The notes: generated from the sequence alone by a model not told the origin. A stretch of DNA of 64,000 bases from CAYNRA01 sp964399465 (GCA_964399465.1 CAYNRA010000002.1:21837-85836), one strand, 5' to 3'; shown: positions 15,935-26,466, counted from the first letter of the stretch. A program made the numbers and translations.

Positions 15935-18844
15935 TTACACTAGGGCATCGTACAAAATTTCAATCGGGTGGTACGCCTGTCTATGTGTTCCGTCATGGAT
16001 CTGATGCCTACAGCTTGTACCTGGGGCTGCAATCAAAACCTCATCTGCTTGTGCCCGTACCGTTGGAAATAAAACCAACTCACCGATTTTCATAGACAGT
16101 TCATAATGTTCCTTCTCATAGCCAAACGAACCAGCCATTCCACAACATCCGGAAGGAATCAATTGAACTTCGTAGTTTTTAGGCAATGAGAGCATTTTTT
16201 TCGTCGGAACCAATGACCCAACTGCTTTTTGCTGGCAATGCCCATGTAATTTAACGACTTTACTTTCTGTCGTAAATAGATCTTTTGAAACCTTCTTTTG
16301 GTCTATCAATTGAGCAATCCATTCATCCATCATCAAGACATTTTTAGACAGTGTTTCGGCTTTCTCTGCTAACTCTGGTGATACTAATTCTGGATATTCA
16401 TCGCGAAAAGTCAAAATCGCAGAAGGTTCTATACCAAGTAAAGGTGTTTCATTTGTAATGAGCGTGCTTAAGTTCGCTACATTTTTATTCGCTAAAACAC
16501 GGGCTTCATCGAGCATTCCTTTGGACAAATACGCACGTCCTGAAGGTTCATGCGAAGGTATAATTACATCAAAACCTAATTTTTGAATGAGCAAAAAGGC
16601 TTTTTTACCAATTTCTACATCATTAAAATTCGTAAATTCATCACAGAATAAATAGACTTTTCCAACTGGGTTTGTTAGAGAAGATTGCTTTTTAATCCAG
16701 GATCGAAACGTTTCCTTTTGCAAAAGAGGCATCGTTCTTTCTGGATGAAAGCCAACTACAGAGTTTGCTACACGTCTCAGAGCTGGTATTTTAAATACAA
16801 AATTATATGCCCACGGAACATACGAAGCGAGCGAACTTAATTTGGCAAAATTTCCCACTAGTCGAGAGCGAATCGGAACTCCGTTTTCTTTCTGATATTG
16901 ATACAGAAACTCCATTTTCAGTTTGGCAACATCCACATTGGAAGGACATTCAGACTTACAACCTTTACACGCCAAACATAAATCCATGACTTCTTTGACA
17001 GCCGTGCTGTCAAACCGGTTCATCCTGTCTGAATGGGTGAGTGTCTCCCGTAAGATATTTGCGCGCGCACGAGTTGTATCCTTTTCATTCCGTGTTGCCA
17101 TAAAGCTCGGACACATCGTACCACCGCTCAAGTGGGTTTTTCGGCAATCTCCAGAGCCATTGCATTGCTCTGCATGTTGTAAAACATCTTGATTTTTATA
17201 CCGAAACGCCGTTTTGAATGTAGGCGTAGTTTGTCCTGCTTCATAACGCAGGTGAGCATCCATTGGAGGTGTATTTACAATTTTATTCGCATTAAATACA
17301 TTTTTCGGATCCCAGATTTGCTTTAACTCTTGGATAAGTTGATAGTTTTTCTTACCAATTTGTTGTTGAATAAACTCTCCACGCAAACGGCCATCTCCGT
17401 GTTCACCCGACAAAGAACCTTTGTATTTTTTGACGAGCGTGGAAATTTCTTCTGCAATTAATCGAAATTGTTGATGCCCTTCTTTTGTTTTTAGATTAAT
17501 AATGGGGCGTAAATGCAACTCTCCTGAGCCAGCATGTGCGTAATGCACGGAATACATTCCATTTTTTTCTAATATCTGATTAAATTCAATAATAAACTCC
17601 GGTAAGTCTTCTACATCGACGGCGGTATCTTCAATGACAGCAACGGCTTTTTCATCTCCAGGAAGATTAGATAGTAATCCGAGCCCAGCTTTCCGCAAAG
17701 TCCACACTTTCTTGATATCATCTCCAATAAGTAGTGGGAAATGGTATCCAAAGTTATTTTCCTTCATGTCAGCTTCCATCTGAGCAGCCACAGACATAAC
17801 TTCCTCCATAGAGTCACGAGAAATCTCGATACAAAGAATTGCGCCGGGGTCACCTTCTACAAAAAAACGATTTTGACTTTGTTCTTTGTTGGCTTTCGTA
17901 CATTCTAAGATATAGTGATCCATCAACTCAACGGCTGACGGTGCATATTTGAGTGCGATTAAATTTGCTCTCAAAGACTCGTCAATAGTATGGCAGTGCA
18001 TAGCCAGTACCCCTTGGTATTTAGGAGGAAGCGGATTGACATGTAATTTTATTTCCGTAATGAAAAGAAGTGTACCTTCAGAACCCGCAATCAGCTTACA
18101 GAAATTGAATTTTTCTTGAGATGACGGCGTAAAAACCTCTGTTTCAAGCAATTCATCAATGGCGTAACCTGTATTTCTTCTTGTTATCGATCGTTTCGGA
18201 AACTCCTCCCTAATTTCCCTTTGGACTTCGGCATTAGATAAGGTAGTATATATATGTTGATACAGTTGAGTTTCTAGTGTGTGTTCATTTTCCTTACATT
18301 TTTTAGAAAACTCATCGGAGGAGAGCGCTTGAAACGTAACAAAACTACCGTCACTCAAAAAGCCAGAAACTTCGATGAGGTGGTCACGGGTGCTTCCATA
18401 GACAACGGAATTTGAGCCACATGAATTATTCCCGACCATTCCACCTATCATAGCTCTATTCGCCGTAGATGTTTCGGGACCGAAGAAAAGTCCGTGAGGT
18501 TTTAGAGCCATGTTCAATTCATCACGAATAACACCAGGTTGTAATCTGACCCAATTTTGTTCAGAGTTAATTTCCAAAATTTGCGTAAATGTTCTGGAAA
18601 CATCTACGATAATACCTTTTCCAACAACCTGACCAGCGAGCGAAGTACCAGCAGTACGCGGAATAAGCGTTATTTCGTGTTGATTTGCATATTGAATCAG
18701 CAATTGGATATCCTTTTCATCAGCAGGAATAGCTACAGCAAGGGGCATTTCTCTATAAGCGGACGCATCGGTTGCATACAAAGTACGCATTACATCATCT
18801 GTGTAGAGATCACCTTTTAAAGAAGCGGCAAGTTGATTCAACAT
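15935..18844 (-). CDS. FAD-linked oxidase / Fe-S oxidoreductase fusion (GlcD-GlpC type)
   Basis: The 969-residue protein fuses a VAO/PCMH-type FAD-binding domain and FAD-linked oxidase C-terminal domain (about 1-520) to a ferredoxin-like and CCG-domain module. The FAD motif TLIPRTAGTSLAGQ and GGMVGNNSCGSNSVVYG lie in the N-terminal part. CNGSGDCRK...MCPSF and CLACKGCKSECP supply cysteines for 4Fe-4S clusters near 560-640. Two CCG-type motifs follow: GHCQQKAVGS and SGCCGMAGSFGYE. Such single-chain enzymes are membrane-associated D-2-hydroxyacid (lactate or glycolate) dehydrogenases that pass electrons to quinone. Substrate is not set by the sequence. Monocistronic. Confidence 0.9.
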   Translation of the reverse strand: MLNQLAASLKGDLYTDDVMRTLYATDASAYREMPLAVAIPADEKDIQLLIQYANQHEITLIPRTAGTSLAGQVVGKGIIVDVSRTFTQILEINSEQNWVRLQPGVIRDELNMALKPHGLFFGPETSTANRAMIGGMVGNNSCGSNSVVYGSTRDHLIEVSGFLSDGSFVTFQALSSDEFSKKCKENEHTLETQLYQHIYTTLSNAEVQREIREEFPKRSITRRNTGYAIDELLETEVFTPSSQEKFNFCKLIAGSEGTLLFITEIKLHVNPLPPKYQGVLAMHCHTIDESLRANLIALKYAPSAVELMDHYILECTKANKEQSQNRFFVEGDPGAILCIEISRDSMEEVMSVAAQMEADMKENNFGYHFPLLIGDDIKKVWTLRKAGLGLLSNLPGDEKAVAVIEDTAVDVEDLPEFIIEFNQILEKNGMYSVHYAHAGSGELHLRPIINLKTKEGHQQFRLIAEEISTLVKKYKGSLSGEHGDGRLRGEFIQQQIGKKNYQLIQELKQIWDPKNVFNANKIVNTPPMDAHLRYEAGQTTPTFKTAFRYKNQDVLQHAEQCNGSGDCRKTHLSGGTMCPSFMATRNEKDTTRARANILRETLTHSDRMNRFDSTAVKEVMDLCLACKGCKSECPSNVDVAKLKMEFLYQYQKENGVPIRSRLVGNFAKLSSLASYVPWAYNFVFKIPALRRVANSVVGFHPERTMPLLQKETFRSWIKKQSSLTNPVGKVYLFCDEFTNFNDVEIGKKAFLLIQKLGFDVIIPSHEPSGRAYLSKGMLDEARVLANKNVANLSTLITNETPLLGIEPSAILTFRDEYPELVSPELAEKAETLSKNVLMMDEWIAQLIDQKKVSKDLFTTESKVVKLHGHCQQKAVGSLVPTKKMLSLPKNYEVQLIPSGCCGMAGSFGYEKEHYELSMKIGELVLFPTVRAQADEVLIAAPGTSCRHQIHDGTHRQAYHPIEILYDALV

Positions 18845-19170
18845 ACTATATAATTTGGTCTAGAACGAATAAACTAAAAAAGCGACCAAATATACGTGTA
18901 TTACACCGAAAATGAATGAGTAAATACTTCATTAAAAGAAAATACAAGGTATAAAAAGATAGATATATAACATAGAAACAGATACATATCCCTTTGTCTT
19001 TATGTTTTTATAAAAAAATCTAGTAAGATTTTAGAGAAGAGTATTGGACTTTAAATCTTAATTTTTGTACTTTTGAGGGCTGAATCTATTAATAATTCAA
19101 ACATTTATTCTTTAAATGTTATTTGTTAGGGTGATTCAGGATTTCTTTTTAAACATTTAACTATTTACCT
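18845..19170. other. Divergent intergenic region upstream of susC
   Basis: This 326-bp AT-rich space separates the FAD oxidoreductase from susC. It contains the predicted susC promoter and a roughly 90-nt leader with short inverted repeats (19100-19107 with 19113-19120, and 19081-19086 with 19133-19138). No ORF is seen. Confidence 0.5.
19044..19075 (+). promoter_or_regulatory. Predicted Bacteroidota promoter of the susCD locus
   Basis: TTG at 19044-19046 and a perfect TAnnTTTG (TACTTTTG) at 19068-19075 are 21 bp apart. The predicted transcript starts near 19081 and leaves a leader of about 90 nt before susC. Confidence 0.65.
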
Positions 19171-22100
19171 ATGATGATTCAGTTCTACCAGACTGGCCTC
19201 AATCGGCTAATCTCTGGCAAAAAAAACGCGTATCGTAGCTTTACGATGTTTTTGATGCTTCTCTCATGCATTTCCTTCTCTGCACTTGCGCAAGACATCA
19301 CGGTGTCTGGTAAAGTGACTGGCGCTGATGGAGACGGCATTCCTGGTGTTACAGTACAAGTAAAAGGTACTTCAAAAGGAACACAAACTGACTTAGAAGG
19401 AAAATACACTATTGCTGGTGTATCTTCTAAAGGCGTTTTGACATTCTCATTTGTTGGTATGTCAACGTCTCAGGAGGCAGTCAACGGTCGTTCTACTATC
19501 AATGTAGTTCTATCTGAAGACAGCCAAGTTTTGGATGAAGTAGTCGTTGTTGGATACGGTACTGTAAAGAAAAAAGATGCGACTGGTGCAGTAAGTGCAA
19601 TCGGTACAAAAGATTTCCAAAAAGGTATTGTTACTTCTCCTGAGCAATTAATGCAAGGTCGTGTTGCTGGGGTTCAAATCACTCAAGCTAACGGTGAGCC
19701 AGGTGGTGCAATCAACGTGCGTATTCGGGGTACATCCTCTGTAAATGGTAGCAACAACCCATTATTTGTAGTGGACGGTGTTCCATTGAGTGGTGATGAG
19801 ACATCAAGCGGTAACTCAGCAAGTGGTGTAGGTCGCCAAGCAGCGAAAAACCCATTGAACTTCCTTAACCCTGATGACATTGCAAGCATTGACATCTTGA
19901 AAGATGCATCTGCAACAGCTATCTACGGTTCTCGTGGTGCAAACGGTGTTGTTTTGATTACAACGAAAAAAGGTAAAGGTAAAGGTACTTTGGACTACGG
20001 TTACTCACTTGGTGTAAGTAACATCACTAAAAAATATGACCTTCTAAGCCCTGAAGAATATGTAGCGGCTGGTGGTAATAACTTAGGTGCTAAAGTTGAC
20101 TGGCAAGATGAAGTTTTCAGAACAGGTTATACGAACCAACACAACCTTTCATATGGCGGTGGTGACAACTCTGGAAACTATCGTTTCTCATTGGGTTATT
20201 TAGACCAACAAGGTATTGTGACTAACTCTGATATCAAGCGTCTTAGTGTTGGTTTCAATGGTGCTAAAAAATTCATCAATGATAAATTGACGATTGCTTC
20301 AACAATCAATATCTCTGAAAACAGAGACTCGAACGTTCCGATTTCTGAAAACATTGGTTTCACGGGTGACTTATTAGGTTCTACTTTGAAAACAAACCCT
20401 ACGCTTCCAATCTACAAAGCAGATGGTACTTTCAACCAACCTGGTATCACAGAACCAAACCCATTAGCTTTCTTGGGTCTTTCAAAAGATAACACAAATA
20501 CATTACGTGCATTAGGTAACATCAATGCTGAGATGCAACTTGCTGAAGGATTAAAATTCAAAACTGTATTAGGTTTTGATAAATCATTCTCTTCTCGTAA
20601 AGCAGCTTATTCTAGAGATTTAGTTATCGAAGGTAACCCTGGAATTGGTCGCGCATACATCAATGACATTGAAGTAAACAACCAATTATGGGAAAACTAC
20701 TTCACGTATGATAAAGATTTCGGTGGTGCTACAATCAACGCATTATTGGGTTATTCATACCAAAGCTTTGAGCAATCAGGTAAAAGTATTGCTGCTGCTA
20801 ACTTCCGTACAAGTGACTTAGATTTAATGTTGAATAACATTGCTTCTGCAACAGCAAACGTATTAGGTAGTAACGTAATCAATAACTCATTCAGCGCGAA
20901 AGACGAACTACAGTCTTACTTTACACGTGTTAACTTAGGATTTGGCAAATACTTATTCACAGGTACACTTCGTGTGGATGGATCTACTCGTTTTGGTGGT
21001 AACAACAAATACGGTTACTTCCCTTCAGGTGCATTCAAATGGAAATTGATCGAAGAGGATTTCATTCCTAAGGATGTATTCAGTGATTTAGCTCTACGTG
21101 CTGGTTATGGTGTTACTGGTAACCAAGCTATCCCTCGTAACCTTTACGACAGACGTGACCGTTACGGAAACTGGGGAATCAACCAAGGTGCAAACAATAT
21201 TGAAGGTGGTGGATTGAATGCAGTTGCTTTCAACAACCCGAACCTTAAATGGGAGTCTACTACAACACTTAACGTCGCTTTAGACTTTGCTATTTTGAAG
21301 AACCGCTTGAGTGGTAGCATCGATTTCTACGATAAAGCAACAAGAGATTTGCTTTTCCAAGTAGTATCTGCACAGCCTGCACCAACTCCGTTCGTATGGA
21401 GAAACTTGAACACAAATATCCAAAACAGAGGTATCGAGCTATCTTTGAACGCAGCAATTGTTGATAAAAAAGATTTCTCATGGGAAGTTTTATTCAACGT
21501 AGCAAACAACAAGAACTTCGTAAAAGGTCTTGAAGGAGCGTATGATACAGGTGAAATCAATGGTCAAGGTTTGACAGGTGCTTTCGCACAACGTCTTGCT
21601 GAAGGTCAACCATTATTTGCATTCTTCCTACGTGATTTCCAAGGATTTGATGAAGCTGGTAACAGTATCTACAACGGTGACTTCCAACGTTTCCTTGATG
21701 GAAAAAGTCCACTTCCAACTTTCACAGGTGGTTTGACAAACAACTTCCGTTACAAAGCATTTGATTTCAGCATGTTCTTCAATGGCGTATTTGGTAACTA
21801 CATCTACTCTAACACAGAAAATGCTTTCTTCACAGCTGGTTCATTGGCTAACGGCCGTAACGTAACTCGTAACGTAGTTGGAAATGGAGAAGGTGCATTG
21901 AACGCACCAGACGTATCTACAAGATTCCTTGAAAAAGGTGACTTCGTACGTCTTCAAAACTTATCATTGGGTTATAGAGTACCTGTAAAAGGTTCTACAT
22001 TCTCAAGTATTCGTGTGTATGTAACTGGTCAAAACGTGTTGACTTTCACTAACTATAGTGGTCAAGATCCTGAAGTTAGTACAAACAAATCATTGAATGG

Positions 22101-22179
22101 TATTCCTTCATTCGGAATTGACTACACTGCGTATCCTAGAGCTAGAACTTGGACATTCGGTGCTAACTTATCATTCTAA
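19171..22179 (+). CDS. SusC/RagA family TonB-linked outer membrane transporter
   Basis: The 1002-residue protein has a signal peptide (cleavage near residue 40, ALAQDI), a carboxypeptidase-regulatory-like beta-sandwich domain (about 43-125) and a linker DEVVVVGYGTVKKKDATGAV that is the family signature. A plug domain follows (EQLMQGRVAGVQI, GGAINVRIRGTSS, NNPLFVVDGVPL, ILKDASATAIYGSRGANGVV), then a long TonB-dependent beta-barrel ending in a C-terminal aromatic residue (ANLSF). SusC proteins import oligosaccharides or peptides under SusD lids. The susD partner starts 29 bp later. The substrate is suggested by the GH97 downstream to be an alpha-glucan or related sugar, which is inference. Confidence 0.95.
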   Translation: MMIQFYQTGLNRLISGKKNAYRSFTMFLMLLSCISFSALAQDITVSGKVTGADGDGIPGVTVQVKGTSKGTQTDLEGKYTIAGVSSKGVLTFSFVGMSTSQEAVNGRSTINVVLSEDSQVLDEVVVVGYGTVKKKDATGAVSAIGTKDFQKGIVTSPEQLMQGRVAGVQITQANGEPGGAINVRIRGTSSVNGSNNPLFVVDGVPLSGDETSSGNSASGVGRQAAKNPLNFLNPDDIASIDILKDASATAIYGSRGANGVVLITTKKGKGKGTLDYGYSLGVSNITKKYDLLSPEEYVAAGGNNLGAKVDWQDEVFRTGYTNQHNLSYGGGDNSGNYRFSLGYLDQQGIVTNSDIKRLSVGFNGAKKFINDKLTIASTINISENRDSNVPISENIGFTGDLLGSTLKTNPTLPIYKADGTFNQPGITEPNPLAFLGLSKDNTNTLRALGNINAEMQLAEGLKFKTVLGFDKSFSSRKAAYSRDLVIEGNPGIGRAYINDIEVNNQLWENYFTYDKDFGGATINALLGYSYQSFEQSGKSIAAANFRTSDLDLMLNNIASATANVLGSNVINNSFSAKDELQSYFTRVNLGFGKYLFTGTLRVDGSTRFGGNNKYGYFPSGAFKWKLIEEDFIPKDVFSDLALRAGYGVTGNQAIPRNLYDRRDRYGNWGINQGANNIEGGGLNAVAFNNPNLKWESTTTLNVALDFAILKNRLSGSIDFYDKATRDLLFQVVSAQPAPTPFVWRNLNTNIQNRGIELSLNAAIVDKKDFSWEVLFNVANNKNFVKGLEGAYDTGEINGQGLTGAFAQRLAEGQPLFAFFLRDFQGFDEAGNSIYNGDFQRFLDGKSPLPTFTGGLTNNFRYKAFDFSMFFNGVFGNYIYSNTENAFFTAGSLANGRNVTRNVVGNGEGALNAPDVSTRFLEKGDFVRLQNLSLGYRVPVKGSTFSSIRVYVTGQNVLTFTNYSGQDPEVSTNKSLNGIPSFGIDYTAYPRARTWTFGANLSF

Positions 22180-22208
22180 TTTAATCCTATTATTAAGTAC
22201 AAAACACA

Positions 22209-23699
22209 ATGAAAAGAAATCATTTTTATAAAGCATTAGGTTTTGGTATGAGCTTCATGGCATTCACAGCTTGTACTGACCTCATCACAGAAGAAAAAGA
22301 TTCGATCGTACGTGAGAATTCGCAAGCAGGATTCACACCTGGTAATCCATCTGAATTATTGGCATCTGCCTACATCGATTTAGGAGCATACACTGACCAA
22401 AACAACATCTATGCATTGGGTCAACACACAACTGCAGAGATGATTCCACCAACACGTGGTGTTGACTGGGGTGATAACGGTATCTGGCGTACACTTGACG
22501 CCCATACTTGGGATGCTGGACACCCAGCATTGAGAGATACTTGGAACCAATTGAATCAGCGTGTGTTCAAATCAACTGAGATTTTGGCTTCAAACCCAAC
22601 TCCTGCTCAAGCAGCGCAAGCAAAGTTCTTACGTGCTCTGAACATGTACCACGTCATGGACTACTTTGGACAAGTTCCTTTCCGTGAAGTAACTCAAGGT
22701 GTAGACGAATTCCCTAAGATTTTAACTAGATCTGAAGCTTTTGACTTCATCGTAAAAGATTTGACTGAAGCACTTCCAGGATTAGTTGATGCAGGTCCAT
22801 CTGCAACAAATGCAGTTGCTAACAAAGCTGCTGCAAACTTCTTACTTGCTAAGTTGCATTTGAACAAAGCAGTATTCAAAGGATCTAACCCTGCTGGTCC
22901 ATATACACATGACAAAGCAGATATGGACAAAGTTATCGCTTATGTTGATGCAATTACAGCTTCTGGTTACAGCCTTGAAAGTGATTATTTCAAAAACTTT
23001 ACTAAGGAAGCAACAAGCGAAGTTATTTTTGTAAGTAACGAAGGTACTCCACAAAACCGTTGGTTCATGACGTTACACTACGATCAAAACCCATCAGGTT
23101 GGAATGGTTTCACTACATTAGCTGATTTTTACGATACATTTGATAAGTCGGATGTTCGTATCGGTTCTCCTGCAAAAGGTGATGGCAAAGAGTTTTCTGG
23201 TATTGGTCTTGGTTTCTTGATTGGACAACAAATCAATGACAAAGGACAAAATATCATTGACTCTCGTTCAAGAAAACCACTATCTTTCACTAGAGATGTA
23301 CCTCTTGCAGGTGCTGCGACTGACAAAGGTATCCGTGTTATCAAGTATCACCCAGCTACAGCAGGTAAATATATCTTGATGCGATATGCGGAAGCTGTCT
23401 TAATGAAAGCAGAAGCTCAATTGAGAAGTGGAAATGCTGCCGCTGCTCTAGCTACAGCAAATACATTACGTACAACTCGTTCTATTGCTCCATTGGCTTC
23501 TCTTAACGAGCAGACGCTTTTTGCAGAAATCGGACGTGAATTGTACTGGGAAGGTGGAAAAAGAACAGTTGAAGTTCGTTTCGGTAAATTTATCGATGGA
23601 ACAGGTTCTGAAGTAAAAGAACCACACACAGTTCTATTCCCGATTCCTTCACAAGCAATCGTTTCAAATCCTAACCTTACGCAAAACGCAGGGTATTGA
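22209..23699 (+). CDS. SusD/RagB family nutrient-binding outer membrane lipoprotein
   Basis: The 496-residue lipoprotein has a lipobox at AFTAC (Cys near residue 21), so it is lipid-anchored on the cell surface. The alpha-helical TPR-like SusD fold is seen in AKFLRALNMYHVMDYFGQVPFREV, AAANFLLAKLHLNKAVF, KYILMRYAEAVLMKAEAQLRSGNAA and the C-terminal RELYWEGGKRTVEVRFGKF. It would cap the SusC barrel and bind substrate. A strong terminator begins 22 bp after the stop codon, so susCD is at least partly a separate transcript from the enzymes downstream. Confidence 0.95.
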   Translation: MKRNHFYKALGFGMSFMAFTACTDLITEEKDSIVRENSQAGFTPGNPSELLASAYIDLGAYTDQNNIYALGQHTTAEMIPPTRGVDWGDNGIWRTLDAHTWDAGHPALRDTWNQLNQRVFKSTEILASNPTPAQAAQAKFLRALNMYHVMDYFGQVPFREVTQGVDEFPKILTRSEAFDFIVKDLTEALPGLVDAGPSATNAVANKAAANFLLAKLHLNKAVFKGSNPAGPYTHDKADMDKVIAYVDAITASGYSLESDYFKNFTKEATSEVIFVSNEGTPQNRWFMTLHYDQNPSGWNGFTTLADFYDTFDKSDVRIGSPAKGDGKEFSGIGLGFLIGQQINDKGQNIIDSRSRKPLSFTRDVPLAGAATDKGIRVIKYHPATAGKYILMRYAEAVLMKAEAQLRSGNAAAALATANTLRTTRSIAPLASLNEQTLFAEIGRELYWEGGKRTVEVRFGKFIDGTGSEVKEPHTVLFPIPSQAIVSNPNLTQNAGY

Positions 23700-23721
23700 T
23701 TTAAAAAATAGCTTTTTATGC

Positions 23722-23749
23722 AAAAATGCTCGAGAAATCGAGCATTTTT
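23722..23749 (+). terminator. Terminator downstream of susD
   Basis: Perfect 12-bp arms 23722-23733 and 23738-23749 with a 4-nt loop and terminal T-run. It lies inside the longer in-frame ORF of the next gene, which argues that that gene starts later. Confidence 0.85.
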
Positions 23750-23774
23750 GCGTTTATATAAGACATACTTTACA

Positions 23775-24353
23775 ATGATGAAAAAATTACTCCTACTCAC
23801 TCTCTTAGTTATTACACTCGTTTCATGTCAAAAGAAAAATGAAAATGACGTTGACCAACCACTTATTGATGAAACCCTCAAATCATTAAAAAAAGGAGAA
23901 ACGAAAATTCTATTTGAACTTGACGGAAAACCATTCTATCAAGAAGATCATATTTTTAAAGGCGATGTGACTCTCTTTGACAACTTATTCCGCTTCAGCC
24001 TATTTGACCAATACGAAAGTAATGTTATTGTTGCGATAAGCACAAACGGATGGTATCAAAAAAAACCTATCTCAAAACAAATTATTCAAAATGATCAAAA
24101 AACAGCAACAGTCATGATTGGTAAACTTATCGATAAAGAAAATAATATCGGAGAGGGATACTTGATGACGGAGGGAAAAATAGATTTCATTTCATTGAAT
24201 AAATCAAAAACTATTTTGAAAATAACTGGGCTTGTTGGTAAATACAATGCTCAACGTATGCCCGATAAATGGCAAAAACTAGAAGGGTACATTATTCAAA
24301 AAGAACCAAATATCATTTTGACTAATTTGGAAGAGAATCAAGTGTTTTATTAA
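23775..24353 (+). CDS. Hypothetical lipoprotein in the SusCD locus
   Basis: The 192-residue protein starts at 23775, immediately before a typical lipoprotein signal (MMKKLLLLTLLVITLVSCQ). A start at 23718 would add 19 residues encoded across the susD terminator. The mature protein is rich in Lys and beta-strand pattern (ILFELDGKPFYQED, TATVMIGKLIDKENNIGEGYLMTEGKI) with no family I recognise. It sits between susD and the GH97 gene, 18 bp from the latter, and may be a surface component of the locus. Confidence 0.7.
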   Translation: MMKKLLLLTLLVITLVSCQKKNENDVDQPLIDETLKSLKKGETKILFELDGKPFYQEDHIFKGDVTLFDNLFRFSLFDQYESNVIVAISTNGWYQKKPISKQIIQNDQKTATVMIGKLIDKENNIGEGYLMTEGKIDFISLNKSKTILKITGLVGKYNAQRMPDKWQKLEGYIIQKEPNIILTNLEENQVFY

Positions 24354-24371
24354 TTCCTAACATCAAATGAT

Positions 24372-26447
24372 ATGAAAAAGCTACTTACCATACTTTTCTA
24401 CATTTCTGTCTGTATCTCGTCCAACTTGGTTGCACAAGAAACAGAAACAATATTATCGCCAGATAGAAATCAGAAAGTAACCATAAGAAGAAACACATCC
24501 GGTGAGATAACATATCAACTTTCGTACAAAGGTCAACCGGTAATTCAAACATCAAAATTGGGCTTTCAACTGGCAAAGCCAAGTATTCAGCTCGAGAAAT
24601 TCAAGTGGGAAACAGCCGAACAAACAACTGTTCTTGAAGAATGGGAACCTGTTTGGGGAGAGCAAAGGAAAATACAGAATCATTATACACAAGCAATTAT
24701 ACAGCTTGAAACAGAGCAATCGGCGGTCAAAGTCCAACTTATTTTTCGTGTATTTAATGACGGCGTTGGTTTTCGCTACGCATTTCCTACACAGAAAAAT
24801 TTGAAGCATTTTATTGTAAAAGAGGAAAATACAGAATTTAACCAAGTAGCAAACCATACTGCTTTTTGGATTCCGGGTGACTACGATACAAACGAGTATT
24901 TATACAATACAACCCCTCTTTCAGAAATAAATGCTTTCGAAGCAGCAAAAAAAGAGAAAGATATCGCCTTGCAATCACTCATTGGTGAAACGACTGTACA
25001 AACTCCCCTCATGCTGAAAAGTAAAAATGGTTTGTACATCAACATTCACGAAGCGGCGTTGATTAATTACCCAGTTATGCACCTGGATTTGAATAAAGCT
25101 AATTATTCATTCAAAACTCATCTTACACCCGATGCCGTAGGTAATAAAGCATACCTACAAACACCCTTTCAAACTCCTTGGCGAACGATTCTTGTAAGTG
25201 ACAAAGCAACAGAAATACTCGCCTCAAAAACAATTCTAAACTTGAACGAACCCTCAAAAATCCAGGATGTGTCTTGGATTAAACCACAAAAATTTATTGG
25301 GATGTGGTGGGAAATGCACGTTGGAAAATCTGATTGGGCAAAGGCAAGTGGCAAACACGGAGCAAATACAGAAAATGTGAAAAGATACATTGATTTTGCT
25401 GCCAAAAATGGATTTGATGGTGTATTGGTAGAAGGCTGGAATGAAGGTTGGGAAGATTGGTTCGGAAACTGGAAAGAAAATGTATTCGACTTCGTAACCC
25501 CTTATTCAGATTACAACATCGAGGAATTAACCCAATACGCAAAAACGAAAGGGGTGAAAATTATTATGCACCACGAAACGTCTGGGTCTGCAACAAACTA
25601 CGAAAGGCATATAGACAACGCTTTCTCTTTTATGAAAAAATATGAAATGAATACGGTGAAAACGGGATATGTTGGAAAAATTATCCCGCGTGGGGAGCAT
25701 CACGATGGGCAATGGATGGTCAATCATTACGAAAGAGTTGCACAAAAAGCAGCTGAGAACCGAATTATGGTGGAGGCTCACGAACCAGCACATCCCACTG
25801 GTTTACACAGAACATACCCCAATTGGCTGGCAAACGAAGCCGCAAGAGGAAATGAATTTAATAATGCGCCAACATTAGGACTCGTTCCTGAACATGAAAC
25901 CATTCTGCCTTTTACACGGCTCATGGGTGGCCCTATGGATTACACACCCGGATTTTTTCATTTTCAGTTGAACCAATACGACACAACCCGCACGCAACGT
26001 GTCCGGACAACCCTTGCCAAACAACTTGCCTTGTACGTCACTATGTACAGCCCCTTACAAATGGCAGGCGACTTTCCAGAAAATTTCGATAAATACCCAG
26101 ATGCTTTTCAGTTTATACGAAATGTACCCGTAGATTGGGAACAAACTCACATTTTGGAAGCAGAACCTGGTGACTACATCACCATCGCAAGGCAACAAAA
26201 AGGTACATCAAATTGGTATATTGGTGGAATTACAGATGAAAATCCACGAAAAACAACGATAGATTTTTCATTTCTTCCAAAAAATAAAACGTACCAAGCA
26301 ACCATGTATCAAGACGGGAAAAATGCCCATTGGAATACAAATCCAACCGCGTATCAAATACAAACACATACGGTAAATTCCGAAACAAAATTACCGATTC
26401 AATTAGTAGCAGGAGGTGGCTTTGCCATTGAGCTAATCGAAAAATAA
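24372..26447 (+). CDS. Glycoside hydrolase family 97 alpha-glucosidase-like (SusB type)
   Basis: The 691-residue protein has a signal peptide (cleavage after NLVAQ), an N-terminal beta-supersandwich (about 25-300, FRVFNDGVGFRYAFP), a (beta/alpha)8 barrel starting at WEMHVGKSDWAK, and a C-terminal beta domain. E402 (HHETSG), E471 (HEPAHPTG) and E495 (ARGNE) are spaced 69 and 24 residues apart, as are E439, E508 and E532 of the inverting SusB from Bacteroides thetaiotaomicron. It therefore looks like an inverting alpha-glucosidase rather than the retaining, Asp-nucleophile branch. EGWNEGWEDW precedes the barrel's catalytic face. Periplasmic hydrolysis of imported oligosaccharides is the expected role. 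Confidence 0.92.
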   Translation: MKKLLTILFYISVCISSNLVAQETETILSPDRNQKVTIRRNTSGEITYQLSYKGQPVIQTSKLGFQLAKPSIQLEKFKWETAEQTTVLEEWEPVWGEQRKIQNHYTQAIIQLETEQSAVKVQLIFRVFNDGVGFRYAFPTQKNLKHFIVKEENTEFNQVANHTAFWIPGDYDTNEYLYNTTPLSEINAFEAAKKEKDIALQSLIGETTVQTPLMLKSKNGLYINIHEAALINYPVMHLDLNKANYSFKTHLTPDAVGNKAYLQTPFQTPWRTILVSDKATEILASKTILNLNEPSKIQDVSWIKPQKFIGMWWEMHVGKSDWAKASGKHGANTENVKRYIDFAAKNGFDGVLVEGWNEGWEDWFGNWKENVFDFVTPYSDYNIEELTQYAKTKGVKIIMHHETSGSATNYERHIDNAFSFMKKYEMNTVKTGYVGKIIPRGEHHDGQWMVNHYERVAQKAAENRIMVEAHEPAHPTGLHRTYPNWLANEAARGNEFNNAPTLGLVPEHETILPFTRLMGGPMDYTPGFFHFQLNQYDTTRTQRVRTTLAKQLALYVTMYSPLQMAGDFPENFDKYPDAFQFIRNVPVDWEQTHILEAEPGDYITIARQQKGTSNWYIGGITDENPRKTTIDFSFLPKNKTYQATMYQDGKNAHWNTNPTAYQIQTHTVNSETKLPIQLVAGGGFAIELIEK

Positions 26448-26466
26448 TCAACCCTAATAACTACCT

